A stretch of DNA of 64,000 nucleotides from Halobellus captivus (GCF_003697845.1 NZ_RDQE01000008.1:124001-188000), one strand, 5' to 3'. Shown: positions 16,313 through 25,917, counted from the first letter of the stretch. Translations and numbers: made by a program. The notes: generated from the letters alone by a model not told the origin.

Positions 16313-18061
16313 ATGCCAACGGACGTCGAAAACTGGAAGTCCGAGGTCTACGGGAACGAGATCCGAGACCACCTCTTCAGGTTCGCCGAGGAGGGGTTCG
16401 ACTCGATCCCGGACGACGAGCGGGACGCCTGGTTCGAGCGGTTCAAGTGGTGGGGACTGTACCACCAGCGGAACGGCCAGGAGGGCTACTTCATGATGCG
16501 GATCGGGACGCCGAACGGCGTCCTGGAGCCGGGACAGCTCCGCGTCGTCGGCGAGATCGCCGACGAGTACGCCCGCGGCCCGGGGACGAACCCGATCTTC
16601 GGCGACGCCTACGCCGACTTCACCACCCGCCAGTCGATCCAGCTCCACTGGATCGAGCTGTCGGACGTCCCCGCGATCTTCGAGAAGCTGGAGGCGAACG
16701 GGCTCTCCACCCAGCAGGCGTGTGGCGACTCCTGGCGGAACATCGTCGGGAACCCCGTCGCGGGCAAGGACGGCCAGGAGGTGATCGACGCCTGGCCCGT
16801 CATCCGCGAGCTCAACGAGACGTTCAAGGGCGACGACGACCACTCGAACCTCCCGCGGAAGTGGAAGGTGTCCGTGACCGGCTCCGCGGACGGCTCCGGG
16901 CAGGGCGACATCAACGACCTCGCGTTCGAGCCCGCGTACAAGGAGGTCGAGGGTGAGGACGTCGTCGGCTTCAACGTCCGGGTCGGCGGCGGGCTCGCGC
17001 GCAACGAGCCGCGCTTCGCCCGTGACATCGACGTCTGGGTCCCCCCGGAGCGGGTCTCCGACGTCGCCGGCGGCCTCTCCGCGCTGTTCCGCGACAACGG
17101 CGACCGCGAGGACCGCTACAACGCCCGGATCAAGTTCCTCGTCGACGAGTGGGGGCCCGAGCAGGTCCGCGAGACGCTCCAGGCCGAGTACGTCGACTTC
17201 GAACTCGAGACCGCCGGCCGCGACGTCCGCGAGGAGTACACCTACAACACCGGCGAGGGCGAGCGCAACGACCTCGTCGGCGTCCACGACCAGAAGGACG
17301 GGACCAACTTCGTCGGCCTGAACGTGCTCGTCGGCCGGATGGGCGCGGCCGACGTGCTCGACCTCGCCGACCTCGCCGACGAGTACGGCTCCGGCGAGGT
17401 GCGGCTCTCCCAGCGGCAGAACGTCATCGTCACCGACGTGCCCGACGACGTGCTCGACGACTTCCTCGCCGAGCCCCTCTTGGAGCACTACTCGCCGGAC
17501 CCGTCGCCGTTCATGCGCGGGTCCGTCGCGTGTACGGGCACCGAGTTCTGCTCGCTCTCCATCGTCGAGACCAAGAACCGGCAGGTGCGGTTCGCCCGGT
17601 GGCTGAAGGAGAACGTCGAGCTTCCCGAGGGCGTCGAGGAGTTCCATATCCACCTCTCCGGCTGTACCGCCTCCTGTGCACAGCCGCAGATCGCGGACGT
17701 GAGCCTCCGGGGCATGAAGACGCGGAAGGACGGGGAGCCGGTGGAGGCGCTCGACGTGGGGCTCGGCGGCGGCCTCGGCGACGATCCGGGGTTCGCCCGC
17801 TGGGTCACCCAGCGCGTGCCGGCCGACGAGATCCCGGGGGCGATCGCGAACCTGATCGGGAGCTTCGCCGCCGAGCGCGAGGAGGGCGAGTCGTTCCGCG
17901 CGTTCGTCGCGCGCCACGACGACGAGGAACTCGACGCGTTCGTCGACCCCGAGGAGACCGACTACGAGGACCCGATGATGCACAACACGAAGCGTACCTG
18001 GTACCCGTACGCCGAGGACGACGGGTTGGACGACGCCCCGCCCGCGCCGGCGGACGACTGA
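16313..18061 (+). CDS. siroheme/4Fe-4S nitrite or sulfite reductase
   Basis: This 582-residue ferredoxin-type six-electron reductase has two repeated NIR/SIR ferredoxin-like halves. The first half contains FTTRQSIQLHWIELSD and QACGDSWRNIVGNPV. The cluster/siroheme ligands are in ACTGTEFCSLSIVETKNR (C-x5-C) and HLSGCTASCAQPQIAD (C-x3-C). Haloarchaeal assimilatory nitrite reductases look like this. No nitrate reductase or transporter is adjacent, so sulfite as substrate is not excluded. ATG 16313 (MPTDVENWKSEVYG) is preferred; ATG 16283 would add ten residues. The next gene is a DUF6360-like small protein that may belong with it. Confidence 0.85.
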   Translation: MPTDVENWKSEVYGNEIRDHLFRFAEEGFDSIPDDERDAWFERFKWWGLYHQRNGQEGYFMMRIGTPNGVLEPGQLRVVGEIADEYARGPGTNPIFGDAYADFTTRQSIQLHWIELSDVPAIFEKLEANGLSTQQACGDSWRNIVGNPVAGKDGQEVIDAWPVIRELNETFKGDDDHSNLPRKWKVSVTGSADGSGQGDINDLAFEPAYKEVEGEDVVGFNVRVGGGLARNEPRFARDIDVWVPPERVSDVAGGLSALFRDNGDREDRYNARIKFLVDEWGPEQVRETLQAEYVDFELETAGRDVREEYTYNTGEGERNDLVGVHDQKDGTNFVGLNVLVGRMGAADVLDLADLADEYGSGEVRLSQRQNVIVTDVPDDVLDDFLAEPLLEHYSPDPSPFMRGSVACTGTEFCSLSIVETKNRQVRFARWLKENVELPEGVEEFHIHLSGCTASCAQPQIADVSLRGMKTRKDGEPVEALDVGLGGGLGDDPGFARWVTQRVPADEIPGAIANLIGSFAAEREEGESFRAFVARHDDEELDAFVDPEETDYEDPMMHNTKRTWYPYAEDDGLDDAPPAPADD

Positions 18062-18091
18062 GATGCGGGCCCCGACCACGGAGGGAGGGAC

Positions 18092-18382
18092 GTGAGCGAC
18101 CGGCTGCTGCGCGTGAACGCGTACACGACACTGGACCTCGTCGACGCCCGGGCGAGGGGACACGACTTCGAGGCGGACGCGCCTAGCGTGGTGAACGTCA
18201 CCACCTCACGAGAGGACCCGGACCACGTCGATCTCCAGGTCGAACTCGACGACACCGCGATCCCGATCCCGGCGCACGCCGACGAGATCGAGCTCTCGCC
18301 GGCGCAGGCACGGACGCTCGCCGAGGCGCTGGAGTCGGCGGCGGACCGCGTCGAGGCGGCGCAGGGCGACGAGGACGCCTGA
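18092..18382 (+). CDS. small DUF6360-like haloarchaeal protein
   Basis: This 96-residue protein reads MSDRLLRVNAYTTLDLVDARARGHDF, then a beta-rich centre and LSPAQARTLAEALESAADRVEAA, a helical C-terminus. It resembles haloarchaeal proteins grouped as DUF6360; the assignment is from memory of the pattern. The GTG start has a strong GGAGGGAGGGA ribosome site just upstream. It begins 30 bases after the siroheme reductase and probably shares its mRNA, which hints at a role in nitrogen or sulfur assimilation. Confidence 0.6.
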   Translation: MSDRLLRVNAYTTLDLVDARARGHDFEADAPSVVNVTTSREDPDHVDLQVELDDTAIPIPAHADEIELSPAQARTLAEALESAADRVEAAQGDEDA

Positions 18383-18412
18383 GACGCCGTCCCGTTCACA
18401 CTCCCGATGCGC

Positions 18413-18737
18413 CTACCGTTGATCGACACACTCGCCGGCCACCTCGACGAGGTCGTCGGTCACCCCGACCCGTCCGTCGAACAGCCGGCACGTGGCGGCG
18501 TTCCACGCGAGCTGTCCGCGAAAACCGTCACCGGAGACGGTCACTTCATGACGTCCCTCCTGGCCGCCGATCACCTCGAAGGCACGAGCCACTCCGCCGT
18601 CGATCCGATCGGATCCGTCCTCGTAGGTCGTTTCGAACGGTGAGATCGAGACGGCTGCTCTCTTCGGGACCGAAGGATCCCGTACAACCGGCTAACGACG
18701 TAGCGCCCGCGACGGCGAGGAAACGACGACGGTTCAT
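18413..18737 (-). pseudogene. frameshifted small lipoprotein gene
   Basis: The ATG at 18737 begins a good twin-arginine lipoprotein signal (MNRRRFLAVAGATSLAGC). The frame then becomes Arg-rich and stops at 18546. The +1 frame, open from the lipobox region, gives sensible protein: ISPFETTYEDGSDRIDGG, VARAFEVIGGQEGRHEVTVS, GQLAWNAATCRLFDG, and ends at TAG 18413. A one-base net indel between about 18690 and 18650 would join them into a lipoprotein of about 107 residues. It may be a true pseudogene or a sequencing error. Confidence 0.55.
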
Positions 18738-18846
18738 ACTGTGTATTCCCGGAAGTGACACTTGAACCCACGTCCTACCCGAACGAAACCGCCGACGATC
18801 GATGACGCTCTCGTTGGAGGGACGCACCGTCCATCCCTCGAACCGC

Positions 18847-19761
18847 TCATTCCCTTCCCGCTCGCTTCTCGTCCGATCGAGAACGAGCACGTCGGTAGCT
18901 CCGGAGAAACGCGTAGAGCGATCCGACGGCCGCACCAATGCCGAGCACGCCGGGACCAACGCTCATCGAGATCTCGTCCGGCGTCGACGAGAACGAGAAC
19001 AGGAAGCCGAGCGTGTCCGGCGTCCCGATCGTGAGGGAGTCAACCGCGAGGACGTCAAGGACGAGCGGGCCGCCGACCGCCAGTACGACGAACACGCCGA
19101 TCGCGGCGACGGCCGCCCCAGCGAGCGCGTCCCAGACGACGGCGGTCATCGAGAGCGTCCCACGGCGGTCGCTCTCCCGACCCACGATCCGGACGCCGTT
19201 CCGATGGTCCTCGATACGGACGTCCGCAGGGAACGCGAGCAGCGTCATCGTCATCCAGAGGTCGGCGATCGCCCCTGCGGCGTTCGCAGCCAGCGGGATG
19301 ACCAGCCAGCCCCACTCGAAGGCTAACATTACTGGCACGCCGACGCCGGTCATCACGACCAGCGGCGTCACGAGCACGACGACGAACTGGTCGCGGGTGA
19401 ACTCGTGGTTGGTCGTGGCGTACGCGTACGGGAGGATGAAGTGGGCGACACCGACTCCGTACTTCGGTTCGCCGCCGTAATACCGAATGGCGAGGCCGTG
19501 GAGCCACTCGTGGGGGACGAGGATCACGGTCACTAACAGGAGGATGACGAGGCCGTCCAGGGCGGTCGTCCACCAAGCGACGCCGGGCGCGAACCGGAAC
19601 GTGGCCGGCTGACCGGTGACGACTTGGAAGAGACCGCCGAGCGCGGCCGCGGCGACGAAGACGCCCAACGTACTCAGCGCCGCCATCTGGACCGTGAGCC
19701 CCCGCGTCAGTTCGAGCTCGGCGAGCACCATCTCCGCGTCACTGTCGCCGATCGATGCCAT
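18847..19761 (-). CDS. DUF3267-type membrane protein with HExxH motif
   Basis: The 304-residue protein has six or seven hydrophobic segments. It contains PHEWLHGLAIRYYGGEPKYG (about residues 80-99) in the second or third segment. HExxH plus following Tyr/Gly residues is the zincin-like signature of DUF3267 membrane proteins. Whether it is an active protease is unknown. ATG 19761 is chosen because an ATTAATTATT box lies about 28 bases upstream (19782-19791); a TTG at 19782 would lie inside that box. The C-terminus is basic (RRARSRSDEKR) and cytoplasmic. Confidence 0.7.
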   Translation of the reverse strand: MASIGDSDAEMVLAELELTRGLTVQMAALSTLGVFVAAAALGGLFQVVTGQPATFRFAPGVAWWTTALDGLVILLLVTVILVPHEWLHGLAIRYYGGEPKYGVGVAHFILPYAYATTNHEFTRDQFVVVLVTPLVVMTGVGVPVMLAFEWGWLVIPLAANAAGAIADLWMTMTLLAFPADVRIEDHRNGVRIVGRESDRRGTLSMTAVVWDALAGAAVAAIGVFVVLAVGGPLVLDVLAVDSLTIGTPDTLGFLFSFSSTPDEISMSVGPGVLGIGAAVGSLYAFLRSYRRARSRSDEKRAGRE

Positions 19762-19885
19762 ACGGTCGTGTCTCACGTCCAATAATTAATTGCTCGGGCC
19801 TGCGTGTCGTCCCGTCGGTGAACACGCGATCGGCGTCCACGTAACGAGAGGCCCTACCGTCGGTGGCCTCCGAGAGTGTCGGCGC

Positions 19886-20524
19886 TCACCGTGGTTCGAC
19901 GGTAACCGTCAGGTCGTCGACGTAGTGCGTGGCGTCTGCCTCCCAGATGACCGCGGTTCCGACCGCGAAGTGGAGCGTGTCGGTCGACAGTTCCGGCGTC
20001 GTCCACTCGAAGGAGTACTCCCGCCAGCCGTCGGCGAGCCACAGCGGCTCGCGCAGCCCGCCGATGGGCGTCTCTCCGAACTCGGTGGAGTTGACGCCGA
20101 GCTGTGGGAAGTCGTCCTCGACCTCGGCGGGTTCGGGGCCGAGTCGCATCACCGCGTGACGGATCGTGTTGAACGATTCCGATTCGCTCCAGAACCGGCC
20201 CGTGGCCTCGATCCCGTACGCCCGTCCGGACTCGACCGAGATCGGATGGGAGACCCACGTCACCCCGTCGTCGTGATCGCCCTCGTTCCACACCCGGAGC
20301 GACCGTTCCCCTTCGGCCGCTTCCGTCCCGGAGACGTCGACCTCCCATTCGAAGTCCGCAATATCGACCTCCGGGCCGATGGTCGCCTCGGGCCCCCATT
20401 CGCCGAGGCCCCCTTCGAACCCCTCGGCGAAGTTCGGACTCTCGCTCCGCCCGAGACAACCGGCGATGCCGGCGACGCCGATCGCTGCTCCTGCCCCTAC
20501 CCGGAGCGCATCACGACGGAACAT
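19886..20524 (-). CDS. secreted lipoprotein with carbohydrate-binding-like beta-sandwich
   Basis: The 212-residue product begins MFRRDALRVGAGAAIGVAGIAGC, a twin-arginine signal with a lipobox (AGC), so it is probably anchored outside the cell. The rest is acidic and beta-rich, with FEGGLGEWGPEATIG near the start and YSFEWTTPELSTDTLHFAVG and YVDDLTVTVEPR at the end. That pattern is typical of CBM-like jelly-roll domains. An AATTAT box about 27 bases upstream of 20524 supports the start. No catalytic motif is visible. Confidence 0.65.
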   Translation of the reverse strand: MFRRDALRVGAGAAIGVAGIAGCLGRSESPNFAEGFEGGLGEWGPEATIGPEVDIADFEWEVDVSGTEAAEGERSLRVWNEGDHDDGVTWVSHPISVESGRAYGIEATGRFWSESESFNTIRHAVMRLGPEPAEVEDDFPQLGVNSTEFGETPIGGLREPLWLADGWREYSFEWTTPELSTDTLHFAVGTAVIWEADATHYVDDLTVTVEPR

Positions 20525-20701
20525 GTCCGGTTCAAGCGGTCCGAGCGCGATAATTGTTGGGTAGCAGACAATATGGGACACTGGATTCTGGACACGGTCC
20601 GGACCCGAAACGGGATGCCGATCACGTTCAACGGAGGGAACTACCCCGCCGCGGCGGCGCCGCCATCACATTGATACGCCGACGGCTCGCACACCGGAAC
20701 C

Positions 20702-21496
20702 GTGAGCACCGTCGAGATCCTCGGAACCGCTCAGGACGCCGGCGTTCCCCACCTCGGGTGCCGGTGTGAGAACTGTGAGGCCGCACGCGAAGGCACTCGC
20801 CCGACGCGTTACGCGAGCGCCGTCCTGCTCGAGGACGCCGGCCGGTATCTGTTCGACGCGACGCCCGACGTTCGCCTTCAGATACCCGAGATCCCCGACG
20901 GAGCGTTCCTGACCCACGCCCATCTCGGACATCTGACCGGACTCCTATACTTCGGACGCGAGTCGGCCGACACGGACGAACTGCCGACGTACGCCACGCC
21001 CGGACTCGGGGACGTGATCGGGGACAACGACCCGTTGCGCTCGCTCGTTTCGGATCGGAACGTCGACCTGCGTTCGGTCGCCGACGGCTCCGCGATCTCC
21101 CTCGAGACGACCACGGTCACCTCGATCCGCGTCGACCACCGCGAATCGCTCCCGACCGGAACGCTGGCGTATCGCATCGACGGCCCGGACCGGTCGCTCC
21201 TGTACATGAGCGACGTCGACGCGTTGACCCCGCGCGCCGAGTCGCTCGTTCGGGACGTCGACGTCGCCCTCGTCGACGGGACCTTCTGGAGTCGAACCGA
21301 GATCGATCGCATCGAGGACGTCCCGCATCCGACGGTCCGGTCCTCGATGCGGGTCCTCGACGACGCCGACACCGAGGTCCTGTTCACCCACCTGAACCAC
21401 ACGAATCCGCTCTGTGATCCGGCATCGGACGCACGCGAGGAGCTGGAGTCGGCGGGGTTTCGCGTCGCCGAGCGCGGCGACGTTCTCGAGTTGTGA
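20702..21496 (+). CDS. PqqB-like metallo-beta-lactamase-fold hydrolase
   Basis: This 264-residue protein opens with ILGTAQDAGVPHLGCRCENC, the Cys-rich PqqB/PhnP start. The fold's metal site is HAHLGHLTG (about residues 72-80), and a late His is in LFTHLNHTNP. PqqB acts in PQQ synthesis in bacteria; no other pqq gene is in the window, so a general phosphodiesterase-type role is equally possible. GTG 20702 is the start, with a TTGATACG box at 20671-20678 giving a leaderless mRNA. Confidence 0.75.
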   Translation: MSTVEILGTAQDAGVPHLGCRCENCEAAREGTRPTRYASAVLLEDAGRYLFDATPDVRLQIPEIPDGAFLTHAHLGHLTGLLYFGRESADTDELPTYATPGLGDVIGDNDPLRSLVSDRNVDLRSVADGSAISLETTTVTSIRVDHRESLPTGTLAYRIDGPDRSLLYMSDVDALTPRAESLVRDVDVALVDGTFWSRTEIDRIEDVPHPTVRSSMRVLDDADTEVLFTHLNHTNPLCDPASDAREELESAGFRVAERGDVLEL

Positions 21497-21577
21497 GGGA
21501 CCGACCGTCGCCGTGGGGTCGAGCTCGAGCCGTCACCTCCTCGCTTTTTATAACCGATCGCGCCCAACCGTGAACAC

Positions 21578-21949
21578 ATGGTTCCGCCGACCGCGTCCCC
21601 CTCGACCGCGTCCCCCTCGACCGCGTCCCCCTTGACCGCCGCGTGGGGCGTCGAGGGCTCGCTCCCGATACTGGCCGTCGTCGTCGTGGCGGGGATCGGG
21701 ACGGGGCTCCTCTTCCTCGTGAGCCTGGTCGCGTACGGCCGCCGCCGAACCGGGCGACACCTGCTGATAAGCGTCGCCGTGGGGGCGCTACTGGCGCGCT
21801 CGGTCGTCGGCGCGGGAACCGTCCTCGGTTACGTGCCGATGCCGATCCACCACTTCCTCGCTCACAGTCTCGACTTCCTGATCGCGGCAACCGTGCTCTA
21901 CGCGGTGTACGCGTACGCGCCCGGATCGTTCTCGAGCGCGCCGGACTGA
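21578..21949 (+). CDS. small membrane protein next to the nos genes
   Basis: This 123-residue protein has three hydrophobic segments, at about residues 29-50, 61-80 and 92-112. Its N-terminus contains the repeat TASPSTASPSTASPLTA, encoded by a 15-base direct repeat (ACCGCGTCCCCCTCG, about 3 copies from 21589). A CTTTTTATAACC promoter lies about 29 bases upstream. It is convergent with nosY, 42 bases away. I know similar small membrane proteins near haloarchaeal copper or nos genes but cannot assign a role. Confidence 0.6.
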   Translation: MVPPTASPSTASPSTASPLTAAWGVEGSLPILAVVVVAGIGTGLLFLVSLVAYGRRRTGRHLLISVAVGALLARSVVGAGTVLGYVPMPIHHFLAHSLDFLIAATVLYAVYAYAPGSFSSAPD

Positions 21950-21991
21950 CCGATCTCGTCAAGGGCGTCGAGCGCGTCGGGGTGGATCGAC

Positions 21992-22912
21992 TCACTCGGC
22001 AGTCCGTGCCCGAGCGCCCTCGAGGAGGACCTCCAGCCGGTCGCCGTACGCCAGCGTCGCTGACGAGACGGCGACGCCGCCGAGGGTCCAGACGAGGAGC
22101 GACCCGACCGCCCGGCCGACGTCGACGAAGCCGCCCTCCGGCGCGAACGCCACCCCGACCACCCCCTCGAAGACGAGCCCGCGGAACGCGCCGTTTGGAG
22201 TGAGCGGGAGCAGTCCGGGGACCGTCGAGGGAGCGGTGCCGGTCGCAAGCGACCGCAGGATCGCGAGATCGCCGCCGAGAACGGCGACGACGAGCACGAG
22301 GACGCCGACCGCGACCGCGCCGCGCCGGCTCGAAGCGACCGCCGAGACGGCGGTCGCGAGCGAGAGGTACGCCGCGCCGAACGGGACGAGCAGGCCGAGG
22401 AACCGGAGGTACAGGAGCGGCGAGTCGATCCCGGAGTGCGTCGCGAAGATCGTCGTGTCGGGGGCGGCCGTGGCCCAGACGGCGACGCCGATCGTCGCGT
22501 ACGGGACGACGACGATCGCCAGGAACGCGAGGCCGCGCGCGAGAACGATCCCGACGACGTAGCCGGCGACGCTCACGGGATACGTCCGGATCACCGCGAG
22601 CTCGCCGGTTTCGGCGTCGGTGAGTAGCGCACGGTATCCGATCACGAACGCGACGAGCGGGACCACGACCTCCGTCACGAGAAGCAGATCGACGACCGTG
22701 GGCACGAATCCGGTCGCCGCGCCGCCTCCGACGGCGACGACTCCCCCGAGGACGGCGAGGAGTCCGACCGCCAGGGCCCCGTACCCCGGCGTTCGGAGAA
22801 CGGTCGCAAGTTCGCGACGGAACACCGTGGCGACGACGAGGACGCGACCTCGAACCGCTCCGAGACCGCCCATCACTCCGGGACGACCCGTCCCTCCGAC
22901 CGCGTCCATCAC
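21992..22912 (-). CDS. nosY: ABC transporter permease of the nos type
   Basis: This 306-residue integral membrane protein has six hydrophobic segments, including GYGALAVGLLAVLGGVV and LLLVTEVVVPLVAFVIG. It resembles NosY/ABC-2 permeases. The ATG at 22912 overlaps the TGA of the ATPase gene by four bases. It acts with NosF and NosD in copper-site assembly of nitrous oxide reductase in known systems, probably by exporting a sulfur species. The first Met may be 22912 or 22909; both fall in the overlap. Confidence 0.75.
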   Translation of the reverse strand: MMDAVGGTGRPGVMGGLGAVRGRVLVVATVFRRELATVLRTPGYGALAVGLLAVLGGVVAVGGGAATGFVPTVVDLLLVTEVVVPLVAFVIGYRALLTDAETGELAVIRTYPVSVAGYVVGIVLARGLAFLAIVVVPYATIGVAVWATAAPDTTIFATHSGIDSPLLYLRFLGLLVPFGAAYLSLATAVSAVASSRRGAVAVGVLVLVVAVLGGDLAILRSLATGTAPSTVPGLLPLTPNGAFRGLVFEGVVGVAFAPEGGFVDVGRAVGSLLVWTLGGVAVSSATLAYGDRLEVLLEGARARTAE

Positions 22913-23700
22913 TCCGAGACCCCCGTTACGTGAACCGCGGTCGGTTCCCCGCCGTCTCGGCCGTCCCCGCCGTCATCTTCGGCCGCGTCGCCGGCGACGA
23001 TCGCCCGATAGAGGCCGGAGACGTCGTCGACGCCGCGTTCCGAACACAGTCGATCCAGGGGACCCGCCGCGACGACCCGACCCCGGTCGAGGAGTACGAC
23101 GCGGTCCGCGTGCTCGTCCACGAGTTCGAGGTCGTGCGAACTCACGACGACGGCGGTGTCGGTTCCGGACGCGTCGGCCGCGGTCCGGAACGCCCGTTCG
23201 CGCGTTCCCGGATCGAGCCCGCTCGCCGGCTCGTCGAGCACGACGAGGGGAGGGTCGCCGACGGTGGCCTGTGCGATCCCGAGCAGCCGACGCATCCCGC
23301 CGGAGAGCGCCCCGACTCGTCTGTCGGCCGCGTCCGCGAGACCGACCCGCTCGAGCGCCTCCTCGGGGTCGGCCACGTCCTCGGGGCTCGTGGCGTCGAC
23401 TGCGGCGAGGCGGACGTAGAACGCGAGCGTCTCACTCGCGGTGAACTCCTCGCGGAACGGGACCCGTTGCGGGAGGTAGCCGATCGGCCTGGAAGCGTCG
23501 GGTCCGACGTACCGCGAGTGCCCGTCGGTCGGCTCGACCGCCCCGGAAAGGACGCCGAGCAGGGTCGACTTTCCCGACCCGTTCGGCCCGATAACGGCCG
23601 TCACGCCGGGACGAACGTCGAACGAGACGTCCTCGAGGACCGCGACGCCGCCGTAGGTCCGCGTGACGCCGGACAGTTCGGCGATCCGATCGTCGCTCAT
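22909..23700 (-). CDS. nosF: ABC transporter ATPase of the nos type
   Basis: The 263-residue ATPase carries Walker A GPNGSGKSTLL (about residue 40), Q-loop LPQRVPF, signature ALSGGMRRLLGIAQ, Walker B PPLVVLDEPASGLDPG and the switch His in VVSSHDLE. All catalytic residues are present. The C-terminal 25 residues are Asp/Gly-rich. ATG 23700 overlaps the nosD stop (ATGA), and its own stop overlaps nosY the same way. The three are therefore a tight transcription unit. Confidence 0.82.
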   Translation of the reverse strand: MSDDRIAELSGVTRTYGGVAVLEDVSFDVRPGVTAVIGPNGSGKSTLLGVLSGAVEPTDGHSRYVGPDASRPIGYLPQRVPFREEFTASETLAFYVRLAAVDATSPEDVADPEEALERVGLADAADRRVGALSGGMRRLLGIAQATVGDPPLVVLDEPASGLDPGTRERAFRTAADASGTDTAVVVSSHDLELVDEHADRVVLLDRGRVVAAGPLDRLCSERGVDDVSGLYRAIVAGDAAEDDGGDGRDGGEPTAVHVTGVSE

Positions 23701-25811
23701 CGGCGGTCCTCCGGTTCGGCCGACGTCCGGGGGCGTTCGGTCGGTCTCCGAGCTTCCATCCCGTTCCTCACGTTCGTCCCGTCCGTCGCGTTCAGATCGT
23801 GTGTGTTCATCGTGTCGGTGGATGCGGTGGTCGAGTCGTCGCCGGCGAGGCCGGACTCGACTCGCCATTCCGGGTGGACCGGTGACGGATCCGGCTCCCT
23901 CGCCGCGGCGACGCGGTCGGGGGCGTACGGTTCCGGGGCCGGCGACGGGTCGACGATGCTCCCGGACCGGGCCCCGGGAACGGTCCCGTGGAGCCGGTCG
24001 AGGAGGACGGCACCCGGCGACTCCCGGACCACCGCCGCGGCGGTTTCGTGGTGAAGCACCGCGTCGACCGGAGCGGTCGGCCGGTAGGCTCGCTCGCCGG
24101 GCTCGTGAAGCCCGACGTCCGCGCCCTCCCAGTGGTTCCCGCGGTCGCCGTCGGCCCAGATACGCAGCGCGCCGGCGCCGGCCTTCGCGTGGCGGTCGTT
24201 GCCGACGAAGTCGTTCGCGACCACTCGGCTCGAGGGAACCACCGTCGTCGCGTGCGCGCCCACCTCGTTGTCGACGGCGACGTTGTGCTCGTACAGCGAG
24301 CCGCGGGAGCTGGTCGAGAAGCCGAGTCGGTTGTCCGCGAGGGTGTTGTAGCCGACGTACGACCGCGTGCCGGACGCCTGGATCCCCGCACTGGAGTCGC
24401 GCACGTCGTTGCCGACGATCGCGTTCCCGGACGGACGGGTCATCACGGTTATCCCGCCGAACTCGGCGTCCCGAAAGCGGTTGTCCGCGATCAGGGCGTC
24501 CCCGGTGTACATGAGGTGGGTTCCGTACCGGTTGCCGACGAACGTCGAGTTCCGGATCGTCGACCCGTCGGCGCGGTGGAGGTAGACCCCGTCGCGTCCC
24601 CCCTCGAACCGGCCCTCAGTGATCGTCACCCGTGATTCCATTCCGATCACGCCCATGAAGCCGTCGCGCCAGTCGTCGCTGCCGTCGACGCGCAGGTCAC
24701 GGATCACCGCGTCGGATCCCTCCCGGAGGAGGACGCCGCTCGCGTTCGTCTCCACCGTGACGTCGTCGACGAGGAGGCCCGGTGCGCCGATAGCGCGGAT
24801 CCCCGCGTCGCCGTGGCCGTACCCGAGCTGGACGTTCGTGTCCCAGCCCTCCTCGGCGTCTCCGCCGGCCGACTCGCGTGCGGCCTCGGGATCGCGCGTC
24901 TCGTTGCCGACCCCGTCGACGGTTAGTCCGGAGACGGTCACGTTCGGCGCGCGGACCGTGACCACCGAGCCGTTCCCGTCGCCGCGGACGCGCGCGTCGT
25001 CCCCCGCGATCGTGACCGACTCGTTCACCGTGACCGTCTCCTCGTAGGTCCCCGAGGGGACGACGACGGTCCCGTTCGGCGGCGCGGCCGCGACCGTCGC
25101 GTCGATCGTCGGCGCGTCCCGGCCGACGACGACCACCTCGCCGGCGCGCTCGGCCGCGGATGCCTCCGCATCGGCCACTCGCCGGTCGGCCGCCGCCCAC
25201 CGTGCCGGCGCCATCGAGCGCACGGTCGCCGCGGAGTCGACGTCGAACGACCGGTTCCGGGCGGCCGTCCAGTCGCGGACGTGTCCCCCGTGCTCCGCCG
25301 CGAACGTCTCGGCGTTCGTCCGCTCCGAGAACGGCACGACCGTCTCGCCAGCGGGGCTCCGGGCCGTGCTTCCGACGACGTAGGCCGCCTCGTCGGCGGG
25401 GACCCAGTCGGTCGACCGCTCCGCTTCGAGGAGGCCGTCCTCCGTCACTCCGGGGTTGCCGCCGTCGAACGTCTCGACGTGGACGACGAGCGGGTAGCCG
25501 AACTGGCGTTCGGTCCGGCCGTCGTCGACGCTCGCCACGAACGACTCGATCCCGTTGTAGCCGACCACGTACTGGAGCTGCGAGTAGAAGACCTGGACGC
25601 GGGGAACCCGTGCCGATCCCGCCATCAGCTCGTCCGTCTCCGAGGAGAGCCCGAGTTCGACGGTGTCGTCGTAGGCGACGGGGTCGGGGGTCGCCACGGA
25701 GGGGTCCGCCGCGAACGCGCCGGCGGTCGCGATCCCGGCGACGACCACGAGGACCGCGACCGCGGCGAGTACCCGCCCGAACCGGTCGCCGAAGGGATCG
25801 AGGATCGCCAC
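23697..25811 (-). CDS. nosD: NosD-type beta-helix protein with an N-terminal NosL-like domain
   Basis: This 704-residue secreted protein has an N-terminal hydrophobic anchor (VLAAVAVLVVVAGIATAGAF). Residues about 60-200 resemble the NosL fold (YNGIESFVASVDDG, VVPFSERTNAETFAAEHGG) although without the CxxCGM site. A right-handed beta-helix follows, made of CASH-like repeats (SGVLLREGSDAVIRDLRVDG, YLHRADGSTIRNSTFVGNRYGT, and so on), the copper-binding NosD core. A disordered C-terminal tail of about 100 residues ends in PEDRR. It is the first gene of nosD-nosF-nosY. Confidence 0.8.
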   Translation of the reverse strand: MAILDPFGDRFGRVLAAVAVLVVVAGIATAGAFAADPSVATPDPVAYDDTVELGLSSETDELMAGSARVPRVQVFYSQLQYVVGYNGIESFVASVDDGRTERQFGYPLVVHVETFDGGNPGVTEDGLLEAERSTDWVPADEAAYVVGSTARSPAGETVVPFSERTNAETFAAEHGGHVRDWTAARNRSFDVDSAATVRSMAPARWAAADRRVADAEASAAERAGEVVVVGRDAPTIDATVAAAPPNGTVVVPSGTYEETVTVNESVTIAGDDARVRGDGNGSVVTVRAPNVTVSGLTVDGVGNETRDPEAARESAGGDAEEGWDTNVQLGYGHGDAGIRAIGAPGLLVDDVTVETNASGVLLREGSDAVIRDLRVDGSDDWRDGFMGVIGMESRVTITEGRFEGGRDGVYLHRADGSTIRNSTFVGNRYGTHLMYTGDALIADNRFRDAEFGGITVMTRPSGNAIVGNDVRDSSAGIQASGTRSYVGYNTLADNRLGFSTSSRGSLYEHNVAVDNEVGAHATTVVPSSRVVANDFVGNDRHAKAGAGALRIWADGDRGNHWEGADVGLHEPGERAYRPTAPVDAVLHHETAAAVVRESPGAVLLDRLHGTVPGARSGSIVDPSPAPEPYAPDRVAAAREPDPSPVHPEWRVESGLAGDDSTTASTDTMNTHDLNATDGTNVRNGMEARRPTERPRTSAEPEDRR

Positions 25812-25917
25812 GTCGTCGATTCGATCGGCCGGGGTATAGCCGATCTGGTTCGTTCCTCGAACGGGCGAGTGGATCCGTTCCCAGGGGCTAAGGCGGCCGG
25901 ATTCGAACGCTCAGCCG

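Noticed and set aside
15818-18163. 781-codon minus-strand frame opposite the siroheme reductase
   Set aside because: Composition is typical of antisense GC-rich sequence, and it would cover a reductase with complete cluster motifs.
25885-25917. tRNA fragment (GGATTCGAACGCTC) between nosD and nosL
   Set aside because: The TTCGAA box is there on the minus strand, but the flanking five-base arms do not pair. It fits as promoter sequence for nosL.
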